NCBI GenBank assembly: GCA_028284105.1
Contig: JANQSK010000398.1
Location: forward strand, 1-6,491
Direction: 5' to 3'
DNA length: 6,491 nucleotides
Source of the DNA: Anaerolineae bacterium
GTDB lineage: Bacteria > Chloroflexota > Anaerolineae > Promineifilales > Promineifilaceae
Shown here: positions 1 to 5,615 of the stretch, piece by piece
Layout: each line of letters starts with the position of its first letter
Numbering within the stretch: position 1 is the stretch's first letter
Position numbers and translations under genes: made by a program
Notes under the pieces: generated by a model
Databases searched by the model: none
Told to the model about the DNA's origin: nothing
Seen by the model: only the letters and a program-made list of their open reading frames with translations

Positions 1-243
1 CTGGCTCTTGGTGAAATCACCTGTTATCTACCATTGGCGGGCATGGTTGACCTTGACAAAGAAAAAGAGCGCATGAGTAAGGAGCTGGCGGAAATTGAGC
101 AACAAATCAAGAAGAAAACCGGCTTGCTCAACAGTCCTTTTGCTGAAAAAGCCCCAGAAGCTGTTGTTCAAAAAGAGAGAGATGCTTTGGCTCAGCTACA
201 AGCCAGTCAGCAAGAACTATCTGAACGTTTAGCCAGTATGTAA
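1..243 (+). CDS. valS: Valyl-tRNA synthetase, C-terminal end (partial)
   Basis: The reading frame is open from the first base and stops with TAA at 241-243, so only the last 80 residues are visible. The tail runs LPLAGMVDLDKEKERMSKEL, then a charged helix, NSPFAEKAPEAVVQKERDAL and a final heptad-like helix. This is the characteristic C-terminal tRNA-binding coiled-coil arm of class I valyl-tRNA synthetase (two antiparallel helices joined by the N-x-x-F-x-x-x-A-P-x-x-V-V segment). The arm contacts the elbow of tRNA-Val; the catalytic domain would lie upstream of the window. The internal ATG at 34 is not a gene start, because homology to the arm begins before it. The next gene on the same strand is 66 bp away and has no visible ribosome binding site, so co-transcription is uncertain. 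The identification rests on the recognisable arm signature. Confidence 0.9.
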   Translation: MALGEITCYLPLAGMVDLDKEKERMSKELAEIEQQIKKKTGLLNSPFAEKAPEAVVQKERDALAQLQASQQELSERLASM

Positions 244-257
244 GCTTTTCAAGCTTA
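241..257 (+). terminator. Short AT-rich hairpin at the valS stop codon, weak terminator candidate
   Basis: TAAGCTT (241-247) and AAGCTTA (251-257) are perfect reverse complements around a 3-nt loop, and AT-rich sequence with short T runs follows. The stem includes the stop codon. It has only two G:C pairs and no clean U-tract, so termination here is possible but weak. Confidence 0.3.
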
Positions 258-290
258 TTTGTTAATTGCTATTTTAATTTAGCATTAGAA

Positions 291-310
291 TTAGCATGTA
301 ATAGCATGTA
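291..310 (+). repeat. Two-copy decamer TTAGCATGTA / ATAGCATGTA
   Basis: Two adjacent 10-bp units differ only in the first base. The A of the next gene's ATG (310) is the last base of the second unit. No Shine-Dalgarno sequence is visible, so this small tandem duplication sits where one would be expected. It may be a chance duplication. Confidence 0.45.
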
Positions 311-972
311 TGTTAAGCTATCCTGAAATTGAACAATTACTTGAAGACTTACAGTTAAACTGCGCATCCTATAGATTTTGGCGGCGAAACTATGAATATC
401 ATTGGGTTGACCGCCTTAAAGTCGGTGAACGAACTGCACGGTTGCTTGTTTGGATTGCAGAAACTTCTGTGTATAGTGCGCAAAAAGTAAATATTGACCA
501 GCCTAAATCCTCTCTGCGGTCTCTGCCGATGCAGATCGTGCCATTTCACAACAGTCGATTTGATTACATTTATGAAGTCAGTAAATTACGTGATAATTGG
601 CTTCGAAGAAATAAAATTGTTATTGACTCATTTCCGATTAACTTAGTTAAGAACGGCCGTTTTCTTGTTTATTATCCTGAATTGAATTTGGCAGACGGTG
701 CTGCTAATGTAGCGACAAATGGTTTTTTCACAAACCATAACTTGCCACCTTGGGATTGTTGGGTGGATTATTTCGAAGAGCAAATTTTAGAAGACGCATC
801 TGTTTGGAATAAATCAATGCGGAATTATTTGCTATCTTGGATTCCAAATGAATTGGTCAGGCATGTTGATAAGGGTGTTAAAGTTAATCCAGAAAAATGT
901 ATTCAATGGTTATCTGAATCAGATACAATGATTCAAATTATTTTTGAAAATATATTCTCCGTTTATGATTAA
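310..972 (+). CDS. Conserved-looking hypothetical protein, 220 aa
   Basis: I do not recognise a named family. The protein is soluble-looking, with no signal peptide or membrane segment, and rich in aromatic residues. Residues 1-60 are mostly helical and charged (FWRRNYEYHWVDRL). The middle carries LVYYPELNLADGAANVATNG, followed by GFF and PPWDCWVDYF at about residues 119-155. This block has the density of Gly, Pro and Trp expected of a conserved core. From memory, similar blocks (DGAA..NGFF...N.PPWD.W) occur in uncharacterised bacterial proteins, but I cannot name them. The C-terminus (YLLSWIPNELVRHVDKGVKV) looks like a helical region. Base composition is visibly AT-richer than in the genes to the right, which could mean acquisition. 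It does, however, carry one copy of the ACGGCCGT genome motif (653-660). The start is the first ATG and has no ribosome binding site; a later start cannot be excluded. Confidence 0.7.
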   Translation: MLSYPEIEQLLEDLQLNCASYRFWRRNYEYHWVDRLKVGERTARLLVWIAETSVYSAQKVNIDQPKSSLRSLPMQIVPFHNSRFDYIYEVSKLRDNWLRRNKIVIDSFPINLVKNGRFLVYYPELNLADGAANVATNGFFTNHNLPPWDCWVDYFEEQILEDASVWNKSMRNYLLSWIPNELVRHVDKGVKVNPEKCIQWLSESDTMIQIIFENIFSVYD

Positions 973-1086
973 TTGGTGATAAATCAAATTATGAATTATC
1001 AGTCTTATATCAAATTTTATTTGTACAAGGCATAACTTTGAAATGCAAAATACATTTTCATGCGTAATCCTTAATAGATAAATGTT

Positions 1087-1091
1087 AGGAG
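1087..1091 (+). promoter_or_regulatory. Ribosome binding site AGGAG
   Basis: AGGAG lies 6 nt before the ATG at 1098. It is one of only two clear Shine-Dalgarno sequences at good spacing in the window and fixes the start of the SRPBCC gene. Confidence 0.8.
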
Positions 1092-1097
1092 ATAAAT

Positions 1098-1628
1098 ATG
1101 AAAAGCAGTGATTATCATTTTGTAACAAATTGGCGTGTCAATGGAACCATTGAAGAAGTAGCAGACATTCTTGAAGATCCGCTTGATTTGGTACGCTGGT
1201 GGCCTTCGGTCTATCTCGATGTCAAAGAGATTAGGCCAGGAGATGAAAATCATATTGGCCGAGTGATTGATTTGTATACAAAAGGGTGGTTGCCTTACAC
1301 GCTGAAGTGGCAATTTACGGTTGTTGAAGTTGAGCGTCCAACGGGAATTGTTTTGGAGGCTAAGGGAGATTTTAACGGCCATGGCGTTTGGACATTGAAG
1401 CAAGATGGGGAATGGGCTGACATCACTTATGATTGGCGCATATCAGCAGAAAAACCGCTTTTGAAATGGCTCTCTCCCATGATGAAACCTATCTTTTCTG
1501 CCAATCATCATTGGGCGATGGACAAAGGGTTGGAAAGTTTGCAGATTGAACTCCAACGCCGTCGAGCGACTTCCCCTGAAGAATTGTCTCAGCTCCCAAC
1601 CCCTCCCCAAGCGACGTTTACATTTTAG
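1098..1628 (+). CDS. SRPBCC (START/polyketide-cyclase-like) family protein, 176 aa
   Basis: The sequence has the pattern of a single SRPBCC helix-grip domain, which forms a hydrophobic cavity for lipids, aromatics or other small ligands. Residues 1-16 form the first beta strand (HFVTNWRVNG). Residues 18-36 form the helix that opens such domains (IEEVADILEDPLDLVRWWPS), where W-W-P is typical. Alternating strands follow (KWQFTVVEVERPTGIVLEAK; HGVWTLKQDGEWADITYDWR). The long C-terminal helix that closes the cavity comes last (NHHWAMDKGLESLQIELQRR), and then a proline-containing tail. Length is normal for the fold. The start is supported by AGGAG at 1087-1091. The gene stands alone on the + strand with 125 bp upstream and a palindromic repeat downstream, so context gives no ligand. 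It could be annotated polyketide cyclase/dehydrase or simply SRPBCC; the enzyme label would be unsupported. Confidence 0.85.
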   Translation: MKSSDYHFVTNWRVNGTIEEVADILEDPLDLVRWWPSVYLDVKEIRPGDENHIGRVIDLYTKGWLPYTLKWQFTVVEVERPTGIVLEAKGDFNGHGVWTLKQDGEWADITYDWRISAEKPLLKWLSPMMKPIFSANHHWAMDKGLESLQIELQRRRATSPEELSQLPTPPQATFTF

Positions 1629-1642
1629 TTGTTTCACCAAGG

Positions 1643-1860
1643 AGTCATTTCGAGGGAATTAACTATTGAGCTTCTAATCGTAATTTTGAATATTAGTGAG
1701 TGTGAGAAATCGCTTTGGCCTAAGTGAATGCTGCTTTATGCTGGCTTGAATATATTGTTTGCCAAGAAAGTTTGCAAAAACAATTAGGTTGCAGCGATTT
1801 CTCGTCGCTACGGTGTCATCGATCGCCTTAATATTTAGAATCGCTTTCCTCAAAATGACC
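1643..1860. mobile_element. MITE-like palindromic repeat of about 218 bp with nested inverted repeats
   Basis: The 254-bp space between the two convergent genes is nearly filled by a symmetrical element. The outer inverted repeat pairs AGTCATTTCGAGGGAA (1643-1658) with the complement of 1845-1860, which reads GGTCATTTTGAGGAAA, matching at 13 of 16 positions. The inner inverted repeat is GAGAAATCGCT (1704-1714) with its perfect complement AGCGATTTCTC (1793-1803). It extends imperfectly inward to CCTAA (1719-1723) and TTAGG (1784-1788). The two halves are similar in length (60 versus 56 bp between outer and inner repeats). No reading frame of note and no clear target-site duplication are present. 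From memory, intergenic repeats beginning GTCATTTCGAG and containing GAGAAATC are widespread in several bacterial phyla, which fits a non-autonomous element. When transcribed it would fold into a long hairpin and might end transcription of both flanking genes. Confidence 0.6.
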
Positions 1861-1882
1861 GGCTTATATTTCGTTATTGTTC

Positions 1883-3088
1883 TTATGCCATTGCTTCTTT
1901 CATAAGACGGACGGCTTCGGCTTCGATATCATGAACGGCCGTTACGTGCTCTGCAATATTTTCGCGGAGCGTCACAACGGCTGTTTGATCAAGTGGGAAG
2001 TTGGTCTCTGACTCCGTTTTAAGTGTATTGATTTGGGCCAAAATGTGATTGCGTTCTCCTGTTGAGTCGCACCCATCATTCAAAAAGAGCTGATGCTGTT
2101 GATCAAGGAGTTGGCGTACATCACCCAACATCGATTGAGCTTTGGGTAGAAGGGCATCACTGAGATTAGCCCATGCTTCTCCACTTTTACGGTAACAGTC
2201 AGCCACATCATTGAGTGTTGGATTATTCAAAAGTGTGGCCGCTTCATCAAAAAATTGCGCAAATTTATCCCGCTCGAAGGGGCTATTTTTACCAAAGATG
2301 TTGATATCCGTATATTGTGAAATCAAAGCGGCGAAGAGCATGCGACCTGCTGGATATTGTTTTTCCCAGCTGAGTCGATTTTTGGTATTTGTAAGCATCT
2401 TGGCCCAATTTTGATAGGCATCAAGACCAAAATTCTTCTTAGAACCTCTTGGAGGCTTTTCGGTATAAAGCTTGATGCTGTCCCAAATGCCTGCTTGCAC
2501 GGCCGAAACCAATTTGCTTTCATCGGGGGCTTCAAGCGTGATGATACGATTTTTATCCTTTTTAACGCGTGCTCGGGCTTTGGCCAGCGTTTCTGTTGAA
2601 ACTTCCAATGTTTTAAACGAGCGATCCGCAATCTTGACGGTGTCGCTGGCTTCATCATAACCGTACACCAAAATGGGCATCATGGCCCACATATCTTCAC
2701 CCCAAGAGAGGTCGTTGTAGGGAAGGGAGAACATATCTGCCCAAACAATGGCGGGTGTGCCGTCTTCTAATGTTTCAACTAAATTTTTAACGGCTTTGTC
2801 TGCTTTGCCTGTGTGAAGCACATTTTGGATGACACCCATTCGTGAAAGCAGATTGTCCCACGGATCAAAGGTGTTGCGCGTCAAAAGACGTGCGTGAGGG
2901 TCATGCCCTTCATAGATAAAGTTAAAGTAGCCAATGACCGGACCGCCGCTGATGCCCATGAGCATTGCTTCTGAATAGGCTTTGCCTGTATGGGGTGCTT
3001 TGATGCCTTGATAATCGAGAGCATTACGAATGGTGCCTGTTTCCCAATGGAGTCCGTCAAATTGGGTGTAGTTGCTTAAAGTTGGCAT
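1883..3088 (-). CDS. BtrH N-terminal domain / DUF4872-type protein, 401 aa
   Basis: The protein resembles the BtrH family, named after the acyltransferase that moves an aminoacyl side chain from a carrier protein to ribostamycin in butirosin synthesis. Residues 10-30 (GLHWETGTIRNALDYQG) match the opening helix of BtrH_N. GISGGPVIGYFNFIYEG (45-61) is its glycine-rich segment, and ILVYGYDEASDTVKIADRS (139-157) is its beta-hairpin end. The C-terminal half (about 218-325, GLDAYQNWAKML onward with WANLSDALLP) has the helical pattern of DUF4872. In the papain-like BtrH_N fold I expect His-Cys at residues 14-15 and a His just before VYGYD. Here they are H14-W15 and M136-M137-P138. The classical catalytic residues therefore appear to be missing, and the reaction is unknown. 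The start is fixed by AGGAG (3095-3099) 6 nt upstream. No biosynthetic neighbours are visible. Confidence 0.75.
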   Translation of the reverse strand: MPTLSNYTQFDGLHWETGTIRNALDYQGIKAPHTGKAYSEAMLMGISGGPVIGYFNFIYEGHDPHARLLTRNTFDPWDNLLSRMGVIQNVLHTGKADKAVKNLVETLEDGTPAIVWADMFSLPYNDLSWGEDMWAMMPILVYGYDEASDTVKIADRSFKTLEVSTETLAKARARVKKDKNRIITLEAPDESKLVSAVQAGIWDSIKLYTEKPPRGSKKNFGLDAYQNWAKMLTNTKNRLSWEKQYPAGRMLFAALISQYTDINIFGKNSPFERDKFAQFFDEAATLLNNPTLNDVADCYRKSGEAWANLSDALLPKAQSMLGDVRQLLDQQHQLFLNDGCDSTGERNHILAQINTLKTESETNFPLDQTAVVTLRENIAEHVTAVHDIEAEAVRLMKEAMA

Positions 3089-3094
3089 GTTTTT

Positions 3095-3099
3095 CTCCT
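3095..3099 (-). promoter_or_regulatory. Ribosome binding site AGGAG of the BtrH-like gene
   Basis: CTCCT on the + strand is AGGAG on the - strand, with 6 nt to the ATG at 3088-3086. This confirms the start of the 401-aa protein. Confidence 0.85.
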
Positions 3100-3151
3100 G
3101 AATCTTTTCGACTCTGAAAAGTGAATCGTTAATTGTTTAATTTAAATCTTT

Positions 3152-3161
3152 GTTTGCAAAC
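3152..3161. promoter_or_regulatory. Palindromic operator candidate GTTTGCAAAC
   Basis: A perfect 10-bp palindrome lies just downstream of the predicted transcription start of the BtrH-like gene. A wider pair, ATCGTT (3125-3130) and AACGAT (3159-3164), overlaps it. The position suits a repressor site, but no regulator gene is present in the window and the protein that might bind is unknown. Confidence 0.4.
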
Positions 3162-3170
3162 GATGATTTC

Positions 3171-3199
3171 ATTATACGGATTTTTTGAGGTCGTTTAAA
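3171..3199 (-). promoter_or_regulatory. Sigma-70-type promoter of the BtrH-like gene
   Basis: Read on the - strand, TTTAAA (3199-3194, 4 of 6 matches to TTGACA) is followed after 17 nt by a perfect TATAAT (3176-3171). The predicted start near 3164 gives a leader of about 75 nt that includes the AGGAG site. Confidence 0.6.
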
Positions 3200-3244
3200 A
3201 AGGAGTGATATACTTTGCACTTTTTGGTTTGGAATGGGGAAGTT

Positions 3245-3279
3245 TGGGATTGAGGGCTAGGGATCGGGGATCAGGGATT
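3245..3279 (+). repeat. Five-unit G-rich heptanucleotide repeat, G-quadruplex candidate
   Basis: The stretch reads in register as TGGGATT, GAGGGCT, AGGGATC, GGGGATC, AGGGATT, and degenerate units continue on both sides. It supplies five tracts of at least three G (3246-3248, 3254-3256, 3260-3262, 3266-3269, 3274-3276) separated by 3-5 nt, enough for an intramolecular G-quadruplex on the + strand. It lies between two divergent genes. Short tandem heptamers of this composition are known from filamentous cyanobacteria, and whether these are related is open. Confidence 0.7.
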
Positions 3280-3296
3280 GGTGAATGGAAATTCTA

Positions 3297-3326
3297 TTCA
3301 CTAATAAACCAATATACAAATATAAT
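3297..3326 (+). promoter_or_regulatory. Promoter for a leaderless fructosamine kinase mRNA
   Basis: TTCACT (3297-3302, 4 of 6 to TTGACA), an 18-nt spacer and a perfect TATAAT (3321-3326) place the expected +1 about 7 nt further on. That is at 3333, exactly the A of the preferred ATG. No Shine-Dalgarno sequence precedes that ATG, which agrees with leaderless initiation. Confidence 0.5.
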
Positions 3327-3332
3327 CTCATC

Positions 3333-4187
3333 ATGACTGACTTCCGTACACGTATCGAAACGGCCGTAATTTCTAAAATCACCAGTATGACGCCTTTATC
3401 CGGTGGCTGTATAGGTGAGATTTATAAGGTGGGGTTGGCAAACGGCCGTTTTGTTGTGGCCAAGATGGCAGCGGGGGGACACGGCCGTTTGGATATCGAA
3501 GGGCAGATGCTGAGCTACCTTAAAAGGCACTCAAACTTGCCGGTGCCCGAAGTCATCGAGAGCAAGTCTGATTTACTGATCATGACGTATGTTGAAGGGG
3601 AGAGCTGGTTTAGCGTACAGGTGGAGGAAGATGCGGCTGAACGTCTTGCTGAGCTACACACTATCACAGCAGAAGCCTTTGGCTTTGAATATGACACCTT
3701 GATTGGCGGTTTAAATCAGCCCAATCCGTGGACAGATTCTTGGCTGACTTTCTTTGGGGAGCACCGTCTGATTTATATGGCCCAGCAAGGCGTGGCTGTC
3801 AATCGCTTGCCTGTCGAATTGCTAAGTCGTGTATCAAACCTTGTAGACAATCTGGATAGGTGGTTGGTTGAGCCAGATAAACCTTCCTTGATTCATGGAG
3901 ATGTGTGGACAACCAACGTGCTGGCCAAAAACGACCGTATCACTGCATTTGTCGATCCAGCCATCTATTACGCAGATCCAGAAATTGAGCTGGCTTTCAC
4001 AACCCTTTTTGGCACCTTTGGAGATGCTTTCTTTGCACGTTATCAGGAAATACGGCCGTTGCGCCCCGGCTTTTTCGAAGAACGCCGTGATTTATACAAT
4101 CTGTACCCACTTTTAGTGCATGTCCGTTTGTTTGGGGGAAGCTATATTAGTTCTGTGGATAGGACACTGAGACAATTTGGATTTTAA
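3333..4187 (+). CDS. Fructosamine/ketosamine-3-kinase family protein, 284 aa
   Basis: This belongs to the fructosamine kinase family, an aminoglycoside-phosphotransferase-like kinase fold. Known members phosphorylate the sugar of glycated amines so that the adduct falls off (protein deglycation). In the 284-aa numbering, the glycine-rich loop SGGCIGEIYKV (23-33) is followed by the ATP-binding Lys in FVVAKM (K44) and the partner Glu in DIEGQM (E56). The catalytic loop is LIHGDVWTTN (H188-G189-D190, N195), and the metal-binding Asp lies in AFVDPAIYYADPEIELAFT (D208). The C-terminus has the family's LFGTFGDAFFARY and FGGSY. Length is normal. An in-frame ATG at 3285 would add 16 residues (MEILFTNKPIYKYNLI). 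It lies in a degenerate G-rich repeat and family similarity starts at MTDFRTRIETAV, so I choose 3333. The substrate (protein- or free-amine-bound ketosamine) cannot be told from sequence. Confidence 0.88.
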   Translation: MTDFRTRIETAVISKITSMTPLSGGCIGEIYKVGLANGRFVVAKMAAGGHGRLDIEGQMLSYLKRHSNLPVPEVIESKSDLLIMTYVEGESWFSVQVEEDAAERLAELHTITAEAFGFEYDTLIGGLNQPNPWTDSWLTFFGEHRLIYMAQQGVAVNRLPVELLSRVSNLVDNLDRWLVEPDKPSLIHGDVWTTNVLAKNDRITAFVDPAIYYADPEIELAFTTLFGTFGDAFFARYQEIRPLRPGFFEERRDLYNLYPLLVHVRLFGGSYISSVDRTLRQFGF

Positions 4188-4256
4188 AAAGCAAAAGCTA
4201 ATAAATTTAGTAGGTCATTGTTCAGAATAGTTCATAAGTGAAATTTGAAGGGGAAA

Positions 4257-4853
4257 TTAACGAATTGTCGATTTTTGAGCTAAGGCGTTGCCTCGCCAAA
4301 GGTAGAGAGCCAACAACGGCCGTTTCTCCGTCCGCATGGCATGTTTGACCCAAGGTTCATGGTGAACGACGGTGCCAGCAGTATGTTCATGCCAAGGGGT
4401 AGCTTCCCCTTTTTGCCAATATGCACCATTGGTTAGCGGAACGTATATTTCTTCCGGTTCATGCCAGTGGGGCGGATATTCAATATGAGGTCCTAAAAAC
4501 AGAAATCCTGATGCGATTTTGTCATATTTTAGAACGCCACGGGGGCCAAAAAGCTCTGTCCAACCATATCGCGTCAAGAAATCATTACCAAAATCCTCTG
4601 GATTGTAAGTTTGTCCCCAGTGAAGGTGGCTCGCCATTTCAATAAGTTGGGCAACGAGGGGTGCGGTTTGTGGGGATACGGCCGTTTCTAACGCCGGTAA
4701 ATAATCATGAACAGGGAGACCGTTTGGTGTTAACGGCCGTGTTTCACCTACTGCGGTCGGCCAATCAACAAGGAACTGCTCTACGATTTCATTTTGCAGG
4801 CTGTGAAAATAGGTTTTAACGGCAGTTGCTAGCGCCCAGGTTGTTTTAACCAT
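4257..4853 (-). CDS. DMSP-lyase-like cupin (DddQ/DddL superfamily), 198 aa
   Basis: The C-terminal half is a cupin with both signature motifs of the DMSP lyase-like superfamily, whose proven members cleave dimethylsulfoniopropionate to DMS and acrylate with a bound metal ion. Motif 1 is YPPHWHEPEEIYVPLTNG, giving H129, H131, E135 and Y137 (198-aa numbering). Motif 2 is AGTVVHHEPWVKH, giving H164/H165, P167 and H171. The ending AMRTEKRPLLALYLWRG (about 172-188) also fits. The N-terminal part (ATAVKTYFHSLQNEIVEQFL; MASHLHWGQTY) is helical, as in DddQ. Many superfamily members are not DMSP lyases, so the reaction is inferred. The frame stays open to a GTG at 4889, which would add 12 residues (MSNSVSQSLILN) encoded in the CACAGAG repeat, so I prefer ATG 4853. 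Neither start has a ribosome binding site. It lies downstream of soxAG on the same strand, behind a hairpin. Confidence 0.78.
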   Translation of the reverse strand: MVKTTWALATAVKTYFHSLQNEIVEQFLVDWPTAVGETRPLTPNGLPVHDYLPALETAVSPQTAPLVAQLIEMASHLHWGQTYNPEDFGNDFLTRYGWTELFGPRGVLKYDKIASGFLFLGPHIEYPPHWHEPEEIYVPLTNGAYWQKGEATPWHEHTAGTVVHHEPWVKHAMRTEKRPLLALYLWRGNALAQKSTIR

Positions 4854-4870
4854 ATTCAAGATTAAGGATT

Positions 4871-4947
4871 GTGACACAGAGTTGCTCACAGAAAAATAGA
4901 GTTACACAGAGATGATTTTATATCCTTGCTCTGTGTAACTCTGTGTT
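4871..4947. repeat. CACAGAG-type interspersed palindromic repeat
   Basis: The units GACACAGAGTT (4873-4883), GAGTTACACAGAG (4899-4911) and the inverted CTCTGTGTAACTC followed by TGTG (4929-4945) are variants of one short word. They lie between soxG and the cupin gene and reach into the possible upstream start of the latter. From memory, words of this CTCTGTG type are scattered in intergenic DNA of several bacterial groups. Confidence 0.6.
4891..4942 (-). terminator. Hairpin with T-tract after soxG
   Basis: On the - strand AGAGTTACACAGAG (4942-4929) pairs perfectly with CTCTGTGTAACTCT (4911-4898) over 14 bp around a 17-nt loop. ATTTTT follows at once (4897-4892). It begins 14 nt after the soxG stop codon. 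The shape is that of an intrinsic terminator, although the loop is long. If it works, the cupin gene needs its own promoter; none is convincing. Confidence 0.55.
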
Positions 4948-4956
4948 CCTAAATTT

Positions 4957-5610
4957 CTATGAACTCAAACTCTCAAGCGCCTCAAGGCCAGCAACACCAA
5001 GGCCGACCCCTTCACCTGCTTCAATGATGGTTTCCCAAAGATAGCGCCCAAACGAACGACCTCCCAATAGGTGATACGCTGGAATGCCATTAATATCTTC
5101 GCGGATAATAAGCTGGCGCGTTTTGGCGACGCTGCTCATTTTTGCGGTTCCGCTTGGAAATTGAGACTCATGAAGGTCGAGGGCGCATAAGCAGCTAAGC
5201 ACCTCACTACTTTGCGGTCCAATGAGCAGTAGCACACTATTGCCATTAGTTACATTTGTGACAGTAATAAGGTGCTCAGAAGCGTTGGCTTGTTCCGTGA
5301 GAGTGTCTGCAATCGTACTGCCGTTTCCAACGCCTGAATGGACAAAAAAGAGGTCTTGACGAATGCGATAGAGTGTTCCGCCATCAATGGGTTGGCCGCT
5401 GCCATTGGCTAAATCAGTCGCGCCCAGCATCTCAGCAGCGCCTTTGCCTTCAATACGGACCAAGCCAGAGCCGGTCATATCGATTAGGCCCACTTTATTT
5501 TGAAGAACGGCCGTTTCGCCTGCCACATCGCCAAATTGTCCTGCCAGTGCCCAACCATTTTGATCAATCATGGTGGCACTTGATTGTTGTTGAATAGGTG
5601 AAGTTTTCAT
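4957..5610 (-). CDS. soxG: Sarcosine oxidase gamma-subunit-like (SoxG) protein, 217 aa
   Basis: This is a GcvT/YgfZ-fold protein of the size of SoxG, the small folate-domain subunit of heterotetrameric sarcosine oxidase. That enzyme demethylates sarcosine to glycine and passes the methylene to tetrahydrofolate, with H2O2 formed. The N-terminal half GWALAGQFGDVAGETAVLQN followed by GLIDMTGSGLVRIEGKGAAE (about 19-60) is the first strand-helix unit of the GcvT fold. SVLLLIGPQSSEVLSCLCAL (about 125-144) is the G-P-x-S/A-x-x-x-L unit. YHLLGGRSFGRYLWETIIEA (about 178-197) matches the RSF/A-x-x-L/W ending typical of SoxG. The start lies 5 nt after the upstream soxA stop, so translation is probably coupled. 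The nearest AAGGAG (5638-5633) is 22 nt away, with a small AGCT-GAAA-AGCT hairpin between. A weaker alternative is an unassigned GcvT-like folate protein. Confidence 0.72.
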   Translation of the reverse strand: MKTSPIQQQSSATMIDQNGWALAGQFGDVAGETAVLQNKVGLIDMTGSGLVRIEGKGAAEMLGATDLANGSGQPIDGGTLYRIRQDLFFVHSGVGNGSTIADTLTEQANASEHLITVTNVTNGNSVLLLIGPQSSEVLSCLCALDLHESQFPSGTAKMSSVAKTRQLIIREDINGIPAYHLLGGRSFGRYLWETIIEAGEGVGLGVAGLEALESLSS

Positions 5611-5615
5611 GATGA

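Larger units (their letters stand above)
653..5514. repeat. Dispersed palindrome ACGGCCGT, ten copies
   Basis: Exact copies start at 653, 1935, 3360, 3442, 3481, 4052, 4316, 4678, 4733 and 5507. Two more CGGCCG cores with one altered flank start at 2500 and 5937. Every copy is inside a coding region. About 0.1 copies of any given 8-mer are expected in a random sequence of this length. The pattern resembles the HIP1 octamer (GCGATCGC) of cyanobacteria, but the word is different. Confidence 0.85.

Noticed and set aside
1071..1403. 110-aa open frame on the - strand over the SRPBCC gene
   Set aside because: It is antisense to a well-supported gene with a ribosome binding site, has no recognisable domain, and is explained by the codon pattern of the + strand gene.
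2323..2658. 111-aa frame overlapping the BtrH-like gene on the same strand
   Set aside because: It is an out-of-frame shadow within an intact 401-aa coding region. The full-length product continues the family pattern, so no frameshift is implied.
3285..3332. Upstream ATG giving a 300-aa fructosamine kinase
   Set aside because: The 16 extra residues have no family similarity, the ATG lies in the end of the G-rich heptad tract, and a strong TATAAT falls between it and the ATG at 3333.
4188..4256. Possible terminator between the convergent kinase and cupin genes
   Set aside because: Only tiny AT stems such as AATTT/AAATT are present, with no stable hairpin and no T-tract in a useful position.
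4854..4889. GTG start giving a 210-aa cupin
   Set aside because: The extension is encoded by the CACAGAG interspersed repeat and has no ribosome binding site. The ATG at 4853 is more plausible, though not proven.
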